64,000 bases of DNA from Bacilli bacterium. GTDB lineage: Bacteria; Bacillota_I; Bacilli_A; RFN20; CAG-288. The stretch lies in NCBI GenBank assembly GCA_022652945.1, contig JALCRV010000003.1, positions 1 through 64,000 of the forward strand, read 5' to 3'. Below, in pieces: positions 53,097 through 63,852 of the stretch. Position 1 is the first letter of the stretch. Each line of letters opens with the position of its first letter. The translations under genes and the position numbers were made by a program. The notes beneath the pieces are model-generated. The model was not told the origin of the DNA. It saw only the letters and a program-made list of their open reading frames with translations, and did no database searches.

Positions 53097-53105
53097 TGTT
53101 ATAAT
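53097..53105 (+). promoter_or_regulatory. Extended -10 promoter of the S4-recF-gyrB-gyrA transcript
   Basis: TG (53097-53098) and a perfect TATAAT (53100-53105), about 37 bases before the ATG at 53142; the ribosome binding site is GGGGAGG. Confidence 0.6.
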
Positions 53106-53141
53106 TATTAAGTATTATATAGAGAGAATGGGGAGGCCTTT

Positions 53142-53363
53142 ATGGAAACCAAAGTCAACATCCATACCGACTACATTACGCTGGGTCAACTAGCCAAGCT
53201 TCTTAAGCTTATTCAGTCGGGTGGAGAAGAGAAGGTCTTCGTCGTCTCTCACCGTATCAGTGTCAACGGAGAAGCTGAGAACAGAAGGGGAAGGAAAATC
53301 AGACCCGGAGACACGGTCAACATTGACGGAAGCGATTATGTCGTATGCGCATCGAAAGCCTGA
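53142..53363 (+). CDS. yaaA: S4-domain RNA-binding protein, YaaA/RlbA type
   Basis: A 73-residue protein made of one S4-like domain (ITLGQLAKLLKLIQSGGEEKVFVVSHRISVNGEAENRRGRKIRPGDTVNIDG). It stands between dnaN and recF in most Firmicutes. Reported roles involve the ribosome; the exact function is not clear. It overlaps recF by 19 bases, so the two are coupled. Confidence 0.92.
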   Translation: METKVNIHTDYITLGQLAKLLKLIQSGGEEKVFVVSHRISVNGEAENRRGRKIRPGDTVNIDGSDYVVCASKA

Positions 53364-54436
53364 GCCTGGTCGACTTTAGGAATTTTCCTCAGTTAAAAGC
53401 CGAGTTCTCCAAAGGACTTAACTATATAGTCGGAGCTAACGCCGAGGGAAAGACAAATCTCCTAGAGGCGATTTATTATCTATCCCTGGCTCGTTCATTT
53501 AAAAAAGCCAGCGATAAAGATCTGATCAGAATCGGAGCAAATGAAGCGCAAGTTCTGATTTCCTACTTAACCGATCAGGATGAAAAGCATTCCTTAGAAG
53601 CTCACATCCAAGAGAGCGGAAAGACAATCTTGCTTGACGAGGAAAAACAACCCTCAGTCATGAAGATAGTAGGAAAATTGCTGACGGTTGTTTATTCCCC
53701 CTCCTCGGTCAGCCTCTTCAGAGGGGAGCCGAGCGAAAGAAGACGTTTCCTCGATCAGAGCCTTTCCTTGATCTCGCCGAAGTATCTTTATGCTTTGGCT
53801 AGATATAAAAAGCTCTTGAAAGAAAGAAACAACGCCTTAAGCCTTAACTACGATGACGATGTCCTCGCCGTCATCACCAATGAACTGATCAATGTCTCCT
53901 ATCGGATTTTCCTTGAAAGGAAGGCCTTCATCAGACAGGCGGATCAGTTAATCGGAAATATCTACGATCAGTTGTTCTTAACCGAGGAGAAAGTAAGTCT
54001 GGCCTACAGGAGCGATATGCCCGATGAGAATATCCAAGATAACTTTATCGCTCAGTTAAAAGCTCTCTTTGAGAAAAAGAAGAGCGAAGAAAGACTGAGA
54101 AAGACAACGCTGATCGGAGTTCAAAGAGATGATTTGATTGCTACGCTCGATGGGAAGGAAGTCTACGCTTATGCTTCCCAGGGACAAAACCGCTTGGTGG
54201 TCCTGGCGCTGACGATAGCCAGCAGCCAGATTATCCAAGATCACTTCAAAGACAACCCTGTTCTCTTGCTGGATGATGTGATGTCAGATTTGGATGAAAA
54301 GCGAAGGAAGGCTCTGCTTAGTTACCTTCATAGCCAATCCGGACAAGTCTTCATTACAGCAGCCGATTTGAAAGAAGCGGAAGACGGGGAAGCAATATTC
54401 GAAATCAAAGATAGACAGATTGAAAGGAGAAAGTAA
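53345..54436 (+). CDS. recF: DNA replication and repair protein RecF
   Basis: SMC-like ATPase that loads RecA at gaps. The 363-residue protein has Walker A VGANAEGKTNLLEAI (about 30-44), the signature region ASQGQNRLVVLAL and Walker B PVLLLDDVMSDLDEKRR near the C terminus. The ATG at 53345 lies inside the S4-domain gene. The gyrB start follows immediately after its stop. Confidence 0.96.
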   Translation: MRIESLSLVDFRNFPQLKAEFSKGLNYIVGANAEGKTNLLEAIYYLSLARSFKKASDKDLIRIGANEAQVLISYLTDQDEKHSLEAHIQESGKTILLDEEKQPSVMKIVGKLLTVVYSPSSVSLFRGEPSERRRFLDQSLSLISPKYLYALARYKKLLKERNNALSLNYDDDVLAVITNELINVSYRIFLERKAFIRQADQLIGNIYDQLFLTEEKVSLAYRSDMPDENIQDNFIAQLKALFEKKKSEERLRKTTLIGVQRDDLIATLDGKEVYAYASQGQNRLVVLALTIASSQIIQDHFKDNPVLLLDDVMSDLDEKRRKALLSYLHSQSGQVFITAADLKEAEDGEAIFEIKDRQIERRK

Positions 54437-54437
54437 T

Positions 54438-56510
54438 ATGGAAGAAGAAAAAGAAAAAACAACAGAGGGGACGAGTGAAGAGCCGGCCAAGTCCTTTGAT
54501 GAAGTTGAGAAAAGCGAAGACTTCTCTTCTGAAGAAGTAAAATTCAAAAAACTCGATACCACTCAGGAACGTGAAGAGGAAAAGGCAACCGGCAAATACG
54601 ATGCCTCTGATCTTCAGGTTCTTAAAGGTCTCGATGCAGTCAGGGAACGTCCGGGTATGTATATCGGCACGACCTCCGCACGTGGTTTACACCATCTGAT
54701 CAGGGAAATCGTCGATAACGCAGTCGATGAAGCCTTAGCTGGCTACTGCACCAAAATCAGCGTCACCCTTGAAAAGGATGGCTCGGTGACCGTCGAGGAT
54801 AACGGACGTGGTATTCCGGTTGGCATCGTCCAGGAAACTGGCCTTTCCGGTGTGGAGACTGTTTACACGATTCTCCATGCGGGCGGCAAATTCGAAGGAT
54901 CCAACGGATATAAAGTCTCCGGTGGCTTACACGGTGTCGGCGCGACTGTTGTCAATGCGCTTTCGACCCATGTGAAGATCCTTGTCTATCGCGAATCGAA
55001 GATCCACGAGATCGATTTTGAAAACGGCGGCCATACGGTCGCTCCGGGCTTAAGGGTTATCGGAGATTGCCCCGCTGAGAGAACTGGCACGACAGTCAAC
55101 TTTATGCCGGATCCGACTATTTTCAAAGAGACCACCGTCTTCCAGCTTTCGGAAGTCAGAGAATATATCAGACAGACAGCTTATCTTAACCGCGGCCTTT
55201 CTTTATCGGTTAATGATGTCCGCGATAGCGAGCAGGAAGTCCACGAGACTTATTGCTTCCAAGGCGGTATTGCTGAGTATGTTTCTTTCTTGGATGCTGG
55301 CAAGGCTGTCATCCTGCAGAACGTGATTTACTTCGACGGACAGACGGAAGATGGCGTCTTCGTCGAAGCGGCTTTCCAGCCGACGAAGTCTTCAGTTTTT
55401 ACCATTAAGTCTTACTGCAACAACATCCGCACCGCAGGTGGCGGGACCCATGAAGAGGGTTTCCGTTTAGCTTACGGACGTGAAATGAATAAGTTCTTTA
55501 AGATGAAGGAATGGCTTAAGGAGTCTGATGATTCGTTCAGCTACGATGATTTGACTGAAGGTCTTACCGTCGTTATTTCTGTTAAGCATCCTGATCCCCA
55601 GTACGAAGGGCAGGTCAAGGATAAACTAGGCAACCAGGAAGTCAGAAAGGACGCTTCTTCAGTTATCGGCGATCAGTTAGCTCAGTGGCTTATTGAGAAT
55701 CCGAAGGAAGGACGCCTCTTATTCGAAAGAGCCTTGACCGCTTATAAAGGTCGTAAGGCTGCTGAAAGAGCGAGAAACGCTGTTATCGGCAAAGGAGCTT
55801 TCGGAGGAGCGATTCCCGATAAGCTGGCTGATTGTATTTCTAAGAATCCGGTCGAAAGAGAACTGTTCATCGTCGAAGGTAACTCCGCAGGCGGTTCTGC
55901 TAAGAACGGTAGAGATGCCTTTACTCAAGCGATTCTGCCTTTAAGAGGCAAGATTTTGAATATCGAAAAAGCCGCAGAGACCAGAATTGAAAAGAACGCT
56001 GAAATCGAAAACATGATTCAAGCGATCGGAGCTGGATACGGAGAGCAGTTCGATATCAACAAGATCAAGTATCACAAGATCATCATTATGACCGATGCCG
56101 ATGTCGATGGCTCGCATATTAGAATCCTGCTTTTGACTTTCTTCTACCGCTATATGAAACCTTTGGTGGAGGGCGGATATATTTTCATCGCTCAACCTCC
56201 GCTTTATAAGCTGACCTATCAATCTCACGATTACTACTGCTTTAAGGAAGAAGAACTACAGCCTTTGAAGGATAAATTACCAGCTAACGCTCGCTTCGCT
56301 TTACAGCGATATAAGGGCTTAGGCGAAATGGATGCCTCCCAGTTGGCTGAGACGACCATGGAAAAAGATAAGCGCAAGATGTGGAAGGTAACCGTGACTG
56401 ATGCGGAAGCCGCTGATAACGCCTTGACTGATTTGATGGGTGAAAATGTTGTTCCGCGTAAGGACTTCATTACCGCCAATGCTAAATTCGTCAAGAATCT
56501 TGATGCTTAA
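54438..56510 (+). CDS. gyrB: DNA gyrase subunit B
   Basis: ATPase subunit of gyrase. GHKL ATPase domain with EIVDNAVDEALAGYC and the DNGRGIPVG motif, transducer domain, then a TOPRIM domain with FIVEGNSAGGSAK (usually EGDS) and MTDADVDGSHIR, and the C-terminal RYKGLGEM motif. I chose the ATG at 54438 after GAAAGGAGAAAG, giving 690 residues; an in-frame TTG at 54420 lies in the ribosome binding site. About 50 acidic residues precede the usual N terminus. It follows recF with 1 base and precedes gyrA by 18 bases. Confidence 0.96.
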   Translation: MEEEKEKTTEGTSEEPAKSFDEVEKSEDFSSEEVKFKKLDTTQEREEEKATGKYDASDLQVLKGLDAVRERPGMYIGTTSARGLHHLIREIVDNAVDEALAGYCTKISVTLEKDGSVTVEDNGRGIPVGIVQETGLSGVETVYTILHAGGKFEGSNGYKVSGGLHGVGATVVNALSTHVKILVYRESKIHEIDFENGGHTVAPGLRVIGDCPAERTGTTVNFMPDPTIFKETTVFQLSEVREYIRQTAYLNRGLSLSVNDVRDSEQEVHETYCFQGGIAEYVSFLDAGKAVILQNVIYFDGQTEDGVFVEAAFQPTKSSVFTIKSYCNNIRTAGGGTHEEGFRLAYGREMNKFFKMKEWLKESDDSFSYDDLTEGLTVVISVKHPDPQYEGQVKDKLGNQEVRKDASSVIGDQLAQWLIENPKEGRLLFERALTAYKGRKAAERARNAVIGKGAFGGAIPDKLADCISKNPVERELFIVEGNSAGGSAKNGRDAFTQAILPLRGKILNIEKAAETRIEKNAEIENMIQAIGAGYGEQFDINKIKYHKIIIMTDADVDGSHIRILLLTFFYRYMKPLVEGGYIFIAQPPLYKLTYQSHDYYCFKEEELQPLKDKLPANARFALQRYKGLGEMDASQLAETTMEKDKRKMWKVTVTDAEAADNALTDLMGENVVPRKDFITANAKFVKNLDA

Positions 56511-56528
56511 TAGAAAGGGGCTTTAACA

Positions 56529-59234
56529 ATGGAAAACGAAGAAGATAAAAAGAACCTTGTCCCCGAACAGGGAGAAGAGGAAGAAGATAAAAAGCCTCTT
56601 GATCCGCACGAAGAATCTGAAGAGGAAGCTAAGCAGGAAAAAGGCGAAGGCATCCAGGGCGCAGTTGAAGGTATCAACGGCGGCTTGGAAGATGTGGAAA
56701 TGGGGCCGATTGTCCGTGATTCCTTCCTCGACTACGCCATGTCTGTTATTGTGGCCCGTGCTTTGCCGGAAGCGAAAGATGGTTTTAAGCCCGTTCAAAG
56801 AAGAATCATCTACGGCATGGAAGTTTCCGGGAATACCCCGGATAAGCCTTTTAAGAAATCCGCGCGTATCGTCGGCGACGTCATGGGTAAATATCACCCG
56901 CACGGCGATTCGGCCATTTATGGAGCCATGGCTCACTTGGCTCAGGATTTTGCGACTCGTTATCCTCTAGTTGAAGGTCACGGCAATTACGGTTCGCAGG
57001 ATGGCGATGAACCCGCCGCTATGCGTTACACCGAAGCCAGATTATCTAAATTAGCCATGGAAATGGTTAAAGATCTCGGCAAAGATACCGTCGGCTTTGT
57101 GGATACTTACGATGGTGAAGGCAAAGAACCGGTTTATCTGCCGGCTAAGTTACCTAACTTGATCATTAACGGTGGCACCGGCATCGCGGTCGGTATGGCT
57201 ACCAATATTCCTCCTCATAACCTGACGGAGACCATCAACGCTGTTCAGGCTTTGATCAGGAATCCGGAACTTACTAATCTCGATTTGATGAATTACATCA
57301 AAGGCCCCGATTTCCCGGGAGGCGGCATTATTTTAGGTCGCACGGGGATCAAGAAGTACTTTGAGACGGGTGTCGGGACGGTGGTCGTCCGCGGCAAATA
57401 CGATACGGTCACTGATAAAAATGGCAGAACCACAATTACTTTCACTCAGATTCCTTATATGGTCAACAAGAAGGAACTGGCTAAGAAGATTATGGATCTC
57501 TGCGATCAGAAGACGATCGAAGGAATCTCTTCGGTAAACGATTATTCTTCTCACCAAGCAGGGACTTGCTTCCAGATTGAATTGAAGAAGGGTGCGAATG
57601 CGGAGATTGTCTTAAATCACCTGTTTAAGTACACCAAGCTGCAGGATACTTTCCCGGTCAATATGCTGGCCTTGGATAGCGGTGTCCCGAAGATTTTGAA
57701 TATGAAACAGGCCTTGATGATTTACATCAAGTTCCAGGAAGATATCGTTCAAAGAAGAACGACTTTTGATTTAGGTAAAGCGAAGGATAGAGTCCATATC
57801 CTTGAAGCTTTGCAGATTACCCACGATAACATCGATGAGATCATTCAGATTATCAAGACTGCGGAATCTCCGGAAGATGCAGCGAGAAAGATGACTGAAA
57901 GATTCCACTTCGATGATGTTCAGAATAAGGCGGTTCTCGATACGCAGATTAAGCGTCTTACCCATCTGGAAGAGGATAAGATTCTCGACGAGATGAAGGC
58001 ATTAAAAGCCGATATTGAACGGTACAATTTGATACTTAGCGACTTTAATGTCCTTAAACAAGTTGTTTTAGATGAACTCGAAGAAAATAAGAAGAAATAT
58101 GGAGACGAAAGAAGAACGGAAATCACCAATTCTATCGCTTCCACTGAAGATGAGGATTTGATCGCTGATGAAGAGATTCTGATCATGATGACCGAGTCTG
58201 GTTATATCAAGAGAATCGCTCCGAATTCCTTCCGTGAACAGAACCGCGGCGGAATCGGTGTGATCGGGATGACCACCAAGGAAGATGATGTGGTGAAGAT
58301 TATGGTTCACTCGAGAACTAAAGCTGATATCCTCTTCTTTACCGATGCCGGCAAGGTTTATAGAATCAGAGGCTATCAGATTCCGGAAGGGACGAGAACT
58401 TCAAAAGGGTTGCCCGCTGTCAATATTGTGAGGCTGGAGAATAACGAGCATATTCTTTCGATTATCTCTGAGAAGGTTTATGACGACAAGCATTATTTCT
58501 TCTTCACGACGAAGAACGCGATTGTGAAAAGAACGATCACATCTGAGTTTGAAAATATCAACTCTAACGGCAAGATCGCCATTTCCTTACGTGAAGGGGA
58601 TACTTTGTCGGATGTTAAGTCGACCGACGGAACCGCTTTGATCTCCATCGGTTCTTCTAAAGGCAAGGTCTGCACGTTTAATGAATCCGATGTCCGTCCG
58701 ATGGGAAGAACGGCTGCCGGTGTTATCGGTATGAATCTGGATGGAGGAGAGGTCGTCGGTGTCTGCACTAACCAGGCGGGCGATGATATCCTGACGATTT
58801 CTACTCAAGGATACGGAAAACGCTCTAAATACGAAGATTTCCGTCTGACTTCCCGTGGGTCGAAAGGTGTCTTGGCCTTGAAGGAAGCTGATAAATCTGG
58901 CGGGTTAGCTGCGATTAAGTCTGTTCAGGAAGATCAGGATATCGTTATTATCACCGATGCCGGAACGACGATGAAGACTAGAATCTCCGATATCCATGAA
59001 GCTGGACGTAATACTATCGGCGTCAAGGTTATCACCTTAAGAGAAGGCGAGAAGATTTCTTCAGTCGCGATTGAACCGGCCGAAAAAGAATACGACGCTG
59101 TCGACCAGCCGAATGAAGGCGGAGAAGAAAACAAGAATGACGGCGAAGCTGATGTCGAGAATTATTTAAATACCCACGGTTCTGAAAAGGACGAGGGCGA
59201 AGATGACGATTCCTCCACCAAGGACGATGAATAA
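56529..59234 (+). CDS. gyrA: DNA gyrase subunit A with acidic N terminus
   Basis: DNA breakage-reunion subunit. The 901-residue protein starts with about 55 mostly acidic residues before the usual [17 protein letters not shown]. The catalytic Tyr is Y167 in [11 protein letters not shown] (offset by 45 from E. coli Y122). The C-terminal beta-pinwheel has a GyrA-box-like segment starting at Q571, QNRGGIG, where the consensus is QRRGGKG: one Arg is Asn and the basic sixth residue is Ile. The tail is acidic. It is cotranscribed with gyrB and overlaps the glycosyltransferase gene. Confidence 0.94.
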   Translation: MENEEDKKNLVPEQGEEEEDKKPLDPHEESEEEAKQEKGEGIQGAVEGINGGLEDVEMGPIVRDSFLDYAMSVIVARALPEAKDGFKPVQRRIIYGMEVSGNTPDKPFKKSARIVGDVMGKYHPHGDSAIYGAMAHLAQDFATRYPLVEGHGNYGSQDGDEPAAMRYTEARLSKLAMEMVKDLGKDTVGFVDTYDGEGKEPVYLPAKLPNLIINGGTGIAVGMATNIPPHNLTETINAVQALIRNPELTNLDLMNYIKGPDFPGGGIILGRTGIKKYFETGVGTVVVRGKYDTVTDKNGRTTITFTQIPYMVNKKELAKKIMDLCDQKTIEGISSVNDYSSHQAGTCFQIELKKGANAEIVLNHLFKYTKLQDTFPVNMLALDSGVPKILNMKQALMIYIKFQEDIVQRRTTFDLGKAKDRVHILEALQITHDNIDEIIQIIKTAESPEDAARKMTERFHFDDVQNKAVLDTQIKRLTHLEEDKILDEMKALKADIERYNLILSDFNVLKQVVLDELEENKKKYGDERRTEITNSIASTEDEDLIADEEILIMMTESGYIKRIAPNSFREQNRGGIGVIGMTTKEDDVVKIMVHSRTKADILFFTDAGKVYRIRGYQIPEGTRTSKGLPAVNIVRLENNEHILSIISEKVYDDKHYFFFTTKNAIVKRTITSEFENINSNGKIAISLREGDTLSDVKSTDGTALISIGSSKGKVCTFNESDVRPMGRTAAGVIGMNLDGGEVVGVCTNQAGDDILTISTQGYGKRSKYEDFRLTSRGSKGVLALKEADKSGGLAAIKSVQEDQDIVIITDAGTTMKTRISDIHEAGRNTIGVKVITLREGEKISSVAIEPAEKEYDAVDQPNEGGEENKNDGEADVENYLNTHGSEKDEGEDDDSSTKDDE

Positions 59235-60273
59235 AGAGAATAAGAAGATTAAAGTCCTTCTTTCCCTAAACGGAGATAAGGACAGTTTGAAGCCAATCCT
59301 CGACCGCGCGGGCGTGCTTTTAAGGTATGCCTTGGAAGCGGCGGGGATGGAATACACTTACGATTACAAGGATGATTTCGATTATGTCCATCTTCTGTCC
59401 TTGAATCAGTATTGGGCGTATCGCTCTATTCGGAAGAAGGCTCTTAAAGCATCTTCTTCTCCGTTGATCCTGACTTTATTTAACGACCCTTTGGATTTAA
59501 CTAATGATGATTCTGAGGAAGAGGGGGACTTTCAGAAAGTCCTGGAGAAGACATATAAGCAGGTTACCGCTGATAAGGTGATCTGTTCCTGCGCTTCCCA
59601 AGCTTTGATGATTAAGCACCTGAATCTGTTCCCGAGCGTCAACGCGGTGAATGTCGGAGCCAAGACTTATCTGAAAGAAGAATATTCTCCAGCAGAACTC
59701 AGCGCTTTTAGACAATATTACGGTTTAAAAGATAAGGATAAAGTTATCGTTTCTTACGGGCCTTACGATTATTCGAAAGGCATTTACGATTTGGAATCGA
59801 TAGCTAGAGTGATGCCGGAATACGAGTTCTTCTATTTCGGAGAACGAAAAGGAGTGCTGGCTAATTCCAAGCACTTTGGCAAAGGAAACACCATTCCTAA
59901 TCTTCACTATGTCGATTTTATCCCCAATGAGCTTTATCATTCCTTGATGTTCTTAGCGACCGCGCTTTTCCTGCCTTATAAGTATCATGCGGATACGGTG
60001 ATTCCTTTAGAGGCGATGAAGGCAAGGGTGCCGATCGTCTCCGCTAAGAACGACATCTTGTTTGATTTCCTCGTCGATAAAAAGACCGCGGTGATTTGCG
60101 AAAATACCGACGGTTTTTATCACGCTTTAAAGAATATCGAGAAGATCAACTATAAGAGCTCTGCTTTGAAGTTCGCTGAGCCTTTCACTCCTGAATCCTA
60201 CGGCAGGAGATTAAGAGAGGTCTATCTGGGAACCGAAAAGGTAACTGAACTAAGTAAAAACAAAGACGAATAA
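59203..60273 (+). CDS. GT4-like glycosyltransferase
   Basis: A protein of 356 residues of the GT-B glycosyltransferase fold. The N-terminal domain carries [19 protein letters not shown], and the C-terminal half has [26 protein letters not shown] and [28 protein letters not shown], the GT4-like nucleotide-sugar end with the EAMK glutamate. Donor and acceptor are unknown; glycolipid synthesis is a common role in wall-poor relatives. Two starts are possible: ATG 59203 (with GAGGGC upstream) or ATG 59227; both overlap the end of gyrA. It lies in the gyrase transcript. Confidence 0.8.
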   Translation: MTIPPPRTMNKENKKIKVLLSLNGDKDSLKPILDRAGVLLRYALEAAGMEYTYDYKDDFDYVHLLSLNQYWAYRSIRKKALKASSSPLILTLFNDPLDLTNDDSEEEGDFQKVLEKTYKQVTADKVICSCASQALMIKHLNLFPSVNAVNVGAKTYLKEEYSPAELSAFRQYYGLKDKDKVIVSYGPYDYSKGIYDLESIARVMPEYEFFYFGERKGVLANSKHFGKGNTIPNLHYVDFIPNELYHSLMFLATALFLPYKYHADTVIPLEAMKARVPIVSAKNDILFDFLVDKKTAVICENTDGFYHALKNIEKINYKSSALKFAEPFTPESYGRRLREVYLGTEKVTELSKNKDE

Positions 60274-60592
60274 AGAAAAAACTTTACAATCTAGGTCGTA
60301 TATAACAAAGAAAAGAAGTTAATTCTTTCCGTGTCTTTGTTCTTAAGTAGCTTAAACGCAGACTTAAAAAAACATCTGATAAAACCGGTTACATACCTAG
60401 AAAAATCATTGTGCTAGGCCGTTAGTGAGTGTATTATATTCATAAAATTTATAGCGATTTTTATCTTTTTATCAAAAAAGTAAAAAGGTATATACGTCTA
60501 GCTGACAGCTAAGGAGGTATATAACGGCACGACAGTCATCTATTTTCGAAAAGACTGTCTTTTTAAACCGTTATTAATAAAGGGAGGAAAAT
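60274..60592 (+). ncRNA. Structured 5' leader of guaB, possible attenuator
   Basis: After a spacer without genes (60274-60400), the leader holds two GGTATATA direct repeats (60488-60495 and 60516-60523) around a small TAGCT-AGCTA hairpin. A composite stem-loop follows: ATAACGG (60521-60527) pairs with CCGTTAT (60568-60574), and inside it GACAGTC (60531-60537) pairs with GACTGTC (60553-60559), which is followed by TTTTT. The inner stem plus T-run looks like an intrinsic terminator; the outer pairing could be its rival. It matches no riboswitch class that I know by eye. Confidence 0.5.
60409..60437 (+). promoter_or_regulatory. Candidate guaB promoter
   Basis: TTGTGC at 60409-60414 and TATTAT at 60432-60437, spacing 17, giving a leader of about 150 bases before guaB. 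Confidence 0.5.
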
Positions 60593-62065
60593 ATGAAAAC
60601 CGAAAAGATTCGTCTGGGGCTGACATTCGATGACGTCTTGCTGGTACCACAAAAATCAGCGGTGGTTCCTAGCGCGGTTGATATCAAAACTTTCCTGACC
60701 CCGGAAATACCGATTAATATTCCTATCGTCTCCGCGGCGATGGATACCGTCACCGAATCGGGGATGGCAATCGCTTTAGCCAGAGAAGGCGGTGTAGGTT
60801 TTATCCATAAGAACATGACGATCGACGCTCAAGCCAAAGAAGTTGAATTGGTTAAGAGAAACGAATCCGGGATGATCGCTAACCCGATCGTCTTAAAGGC
60901 CCAAAACACCATCCGCGATGCGGATGCTCTATTAAGGCAATACCATATTTCTGGTCTGCCGATTGTCGATGATGATGGGAAACTAGTTGGCATTGTCACC
61001 AACCGTGATTTAAAGTACTTCAAAGTCGATGACACTCCGATTTATCAGATTATGACCAAAGAAAAACTCGTGACCGCCAAAGTCGGAACTTCCTTGGAGG
61101 AAGCGAGCAAGATTTTATGGGAACACAGGATAGAAAAGCTGCCGATTGTCGATGAAAACTTCCATCTTAAGGGCTTAATTACCTCGAAAGATATCGATAA
61201 CGCCAAGACGTATCCTAACGCTTGTAAGGATATCAAAGGACGTTTAAGATGCGGGGCGGCTGTCGGGGTCGGCGGGAATACTCTTGAAAGAGTCAAGGCT
61301 TTAATCGACGCCGGCGTCGATGTAATTACAGTCGATTCGGCTCACGGTCATTCAGAAAATATTATCAATATCGTTAAGGCAATTCGTTCCGCTTATCCTT
61401 TATTGAATTTAATCGCCGGGAATATCGTGACTCCTCAAGCGGCGAAAGACTTAATCGAAGCGGGAGCTAACACCGTTAAAGTCGGTATCGGCCCAGGCTC
61501 GATTTGTACCACGAGGATAGTCTCCGGTGTCGGAGTTCCGCAAATTACGGCCATCGATGATGTAGCTTCTTACTGCAAAGACAAGAACGTCTGTGTAATC
61601 GCTGATGGCGGAATCAAGTATTCAGGCGATATTGTTAAAGCCTTAGCGGTTGGGGCGCAAAGCGTGATGCTCGGCTCCTTGCTGGCTGGGTGCACCGAAT
61701 CCCCGGGTGAGGAGATTGTCTATCAAGGCCGAAGATTCAAGACTTATGTCGGTATGGGCTCGTTAGCGGCGATGAAGCGCGGGTCCGCTGATCGTTATTT
61801 CCAGTCTTCCACGACTACGGTCAGTAAGCTTGTCCCTGAAGGCATTGAAGGAAGAGTAGCTTTTAAGGGTGCAGTGGCCGATACGGTTTATCAGCTGTGT
61901 GGCGGTCTACGTTCCGGAATGGGGTATTGCGGAGCGAAAGATATTAAAGAACTGCAGAAGAAGGCTGTCTTTATCCAGATTACTAATGCTGGCCTTAAAG
62001 AGTCTCATCCGCACGATATCGATATTACTGTCGAAGCACCAAACTATACGAAGCAAGCCGACTGA
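60593..62065 (+). CDS. guaB: Inosine-5'-monophosphate dehydrogenase
   Basis: Oxidises IMP to XMP, the committed step to GMP. The 490-residue protein has the usual TIM barrel, two CBS domains inserted at about 95-210 ([21 protein letters not shown] and [20 protein letters not shown]) and the catalytic loop [21 protein letters not shown] with the active Cys. The flap with GYCGAKDI is present near the C terminus. Start ATG at 60593 after AAAGGGAGG. A long structured leader suggests regulation by purine supply (inference). It probably continues into glnA, 38 bases on. Confidence 0.97.
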   Translation: MKTEKIRLGLTFDDVLLVPQKSAVVPSAVDIKTFLTPEIPINIPIVSAAMDTVTESGMAIALAREGGVGFIHKNMTIDAQAKEVELVKRNESGMIANPIVLKAQNTIRDADALLRQYHISGLPIVDDDGKLVGIVTNRDLKYFKVDDTPIYQIMTKEKLVTAKVGTSLEEASKILWEHRIEKLPIVDENFHLKGLITSKDIDNAKTYPNACKDIKGRLRCGAAVGVGGNTLERVKALIDAGVDVITVDSAHGHSENIINIVKAIRSAYPLLNLIAGNIVTPQAAKDLIEAGANTVKVGIGPGSICTTRIVSGVGVPQITAIDDVASYCKDKNVCVIADGGIKYSGDIVKALAVGAQSVMLGSLLAGCTESPGEEIVYQGRRFKTYVGMGSLAAMKRGSADRYFQSSTTTVSKLVPEGIEGRVAFKGAVADTVYQLCGGLRSGMGYCGAKDIKELQKKAVFIQITNAGLKESHPHDIDITVEAPNYTKQAD

Positions 62066-62103
62066 TTATCCTGAGTTTCTTAAAAGAAAAGGGGGTATAG
62101 ATT

Positions 62104-63441
62104 ATGTCTAAGTTCGCGAAAGAAGATGTGTTGAAGATGGCTAATGAGGCCGGAGTCAATTACGTCAGGCTTCAGTTCACAGACATGCTCGGCACCATCA
62201 AGGCTGTCGAAATCCCTTGCTCTAAATTAGAAGACGCTTTAGACAACAAGATCATGTTCGATGGTTCCTCGATCGAAGGCTTTGTCCGTATTAAAGAAGC
62301 GGATATGTATCTCCATCCGGATTTGGATACGTGGATGGTTTTAGCTTTCGAAGACGATTCCTACGGGAAAGTCGGACGTTTGATTTGCGATGTTTATACA
62401 CCGGCCGGGAAGCCTTTCGCTGGGGATCCGCGCTTTATTTTGAAGAAGCAGGTTAAGAATATGACCGATCACGGCTTCGCCAGTTTGAATATCGGGTTTG
62501 AACCGGAATTCTTCCTTTTTAAACTCGATGCAAACGGGAACCCGATTTTGATTCCTAATGATCAAGGATCCTACTTTGATCTGGCTCCGCTTGATGGCTC
62601 GGAATTTATCAGAAGAGATATCTGCTTAGAATTAGAAAAGCTGGGTTTTGTGGTTCAGACAGCTCACCATGAAGTTGCGGCTGGACAGAATGAAATCAAC
62701 TTTAAGTTCGCTGATGTCTTAACGGCCTGCGATAATGTGCAGACTTTTAAACAGGTAGTGAAAGTTGTGGCGAGAAAGCATGGATATGTCGCTTCCTTTA
62801 TGCCTAAACCGATTCCATCTGTTAATGGCTCAGGAATGCACACTAACTGCTCTTTAGCTGATAAAGACGGGAATGATATTTTCTATGATGAAAAAGATCC
62901 GATGGGCCTTTCTTTAGTTTGCCGTAAATGGATGACGGGGATTCTGACTCACGCTAGAGGCTTAGCGGCTTTGACTAATCCTACCGTTAATTCCTATAAG
63001 AGATTGATCCCGGGTTATGAAGCCCCCTGCTATGTTTGCTGGTCTGATGCGAACCGTTCTTCTTTAATCAGAATCCCGGCAATCAGAGGTAAATCAACCA
63101 GGACAGAATTAAGAAACGTCGATTGTACAGCTAACCCTTATTTAGCCTTATCGGGAATCTTAGCTGCTGGGTTAGATGGAATCGATCATGTAGCTGAAAA
63201 GGATCTGATTCCTCCTGTTTACGATAATATTTTCGCCTTGACCAGAGAAGAAAGAGAAGCGAAAGGGATTCCTAACCTTCCGGAGAACTTAAAAGACGCC
63301 ATTAAAGAGCTTAAGAAGGATGAGCTTTTGGTTAATGTCTTAGGTGAGCATACTTTCAGTAAGTATGTGGAAGCTAAAGGCATTGAATGGGATGAGTATC
63401 GGAAACTTGTGACTGACTGGGAAATAAAGAAGTATTTATAA
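62104..63441 (+). CDS. glnA: Glutamine synthetase, type I
   Basis: Makes glutamine from glutamate, ammonia and ATP. The 445-residue length fits the GSI-alpha class of Gram-positive bacteria. Visible motifs are FDGSSIEGFVRIKEADMYLHPD, the catalytic HHEVAAGQNEINFKFADV, GSGMHTNCSLAD, NSYKRLIPGYEAP and the NRSSLIRIP region. The adenylylation site typical of GSI-beta is not seen, so feedback inhibition is likely. Start ATG at 62104 after AAAGGGGGT. Confidence 0.97.
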   Translation: MSKFAKEDVLKMANEAGVNYVRLQFTDMLGTIKAVEIPCSKLEDALDNKIMFDGSSIEGFVRIKEADMYLHPDLDTWMVLAFEDDSYGKVGRLICDVYTPAGKPFAGDPRFILKKQVKNMTDHGFASLNIGFEPEFFLFKLDANGNPILIPNDQGSYFDLAPLDGSEFIRRDICLELEKLGFVVQTAHHEVAAGQNEINFKFADVLTACDNVQTFKQVVKVVARKHGYVASFMPKPIPSVNGSGMHTNCSLADKDGNDIFYDEKDPMGLSLVCRKWMTGILTHARGLAALTNPTVNSYKRLIPGYEAPCYVCWSDANRSSLIRIPAIRGKSTRTELRNVDCTANPYLALSGILAAGLDGIDHVAEKDLIPPVYDNIFALTREEREAKGIPNLPENLKDAIKELKKDELLVNVLGEHTFSKYVEAKGIEWDEYRKLVTDWEIKKYL

Positions 63442-63577
63442 AGGGAAAGCATTTTCAATCCTTTGCTTGTTTTTCTGAAATCTTTTCATCGGAAGGATGA
63501 AAAAGGCAGAAAACAATGATGTTTTAACCCTGAAACGGTAGAATCACAAATAAAAATTACTATAAGCGCCTATTTTA

Positions 63578-63607
63578 TTGACTTTATCCGTCTTATTTAT
63601 ATATAAT
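63578..63607 (+). promoter_or_regulatory. rpmH promoter
   Basis: TTGACT at 63578-63583 and a perfect TATAAT at 63602-63607, spacing 18, then a leader of about 40 bases with the ribosome binding site GAGGGAG. Confidence 0.75.
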
Positions 63608-63653
63608 AATCCCGCGTGAAATTCGTAATTTCACATGAGGGAGAATATCCAAA

Positions 63654-63788
63654 ATGAAAAGAACGTATCAGCCCAGTAAACGGAAGAGACAGTCGGTCTG
63701 TGGCTTCCGCGCCAGAATGGCAACCGTCGGTGGCCGCAAGGTTATCGCCAGACGTCGCCGTAAAGGCAGAGCTAAATTAGCTGAGTAA
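63654..63788 (+). CDS. rpmH: 50S ribosomal protein L34
   Basis: A 44-residue very basic protein that matches the universal L34 pattern: [15 protein letters not shown], then [19 protein letters not shown] and a closing KGRAKL. It is normally the first gene beside dnaA, but here it lies 12 kb downstream on the same strand, after glnA. It is followed by rnpA as usual, with a terminator-like hairpin between them. Confidence 0.96.
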   Translation: MKRTYQPSKRKRQSVCGFRARMATVGGRKVIARRRRKGRAKLAE

Positions 63789-63801
63789 AAACCGATGAAA
63801 T

Positions 63802-63834
63802 TACCGCTAGGCATCTGCTCTAGCGGTATTTTTC
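63802..63834 (+). terminator. Intrinsic terminator or attenuator between rpmH and rnpA
   Basis: Perfect 9-bp arms TACCGCTAG (63802-63810) and CTAGCGGTA (63820-63828), loop 9, then TTTTTCT. Partial read-through would keep the L34 to RnpA ratio high. Confidence 0.8.
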
Positions 63835-63852
63835 TACAAAGAAGAAGTGAAG

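Noticed and set aside
60440-60592. Purine (guanine) riboswitch upstream of guaB
   Set aside because: The conserved loop and junction sequences of the purine aptamer are absent. I keep it only as an unassigned leader.
63442-63577. Terminator or small gene after glnA
   Set aside because: Only a weak 5-bp stem near 63449-63472 and an 8-bp stem without T-run near 63483-63503; not enough to call either.
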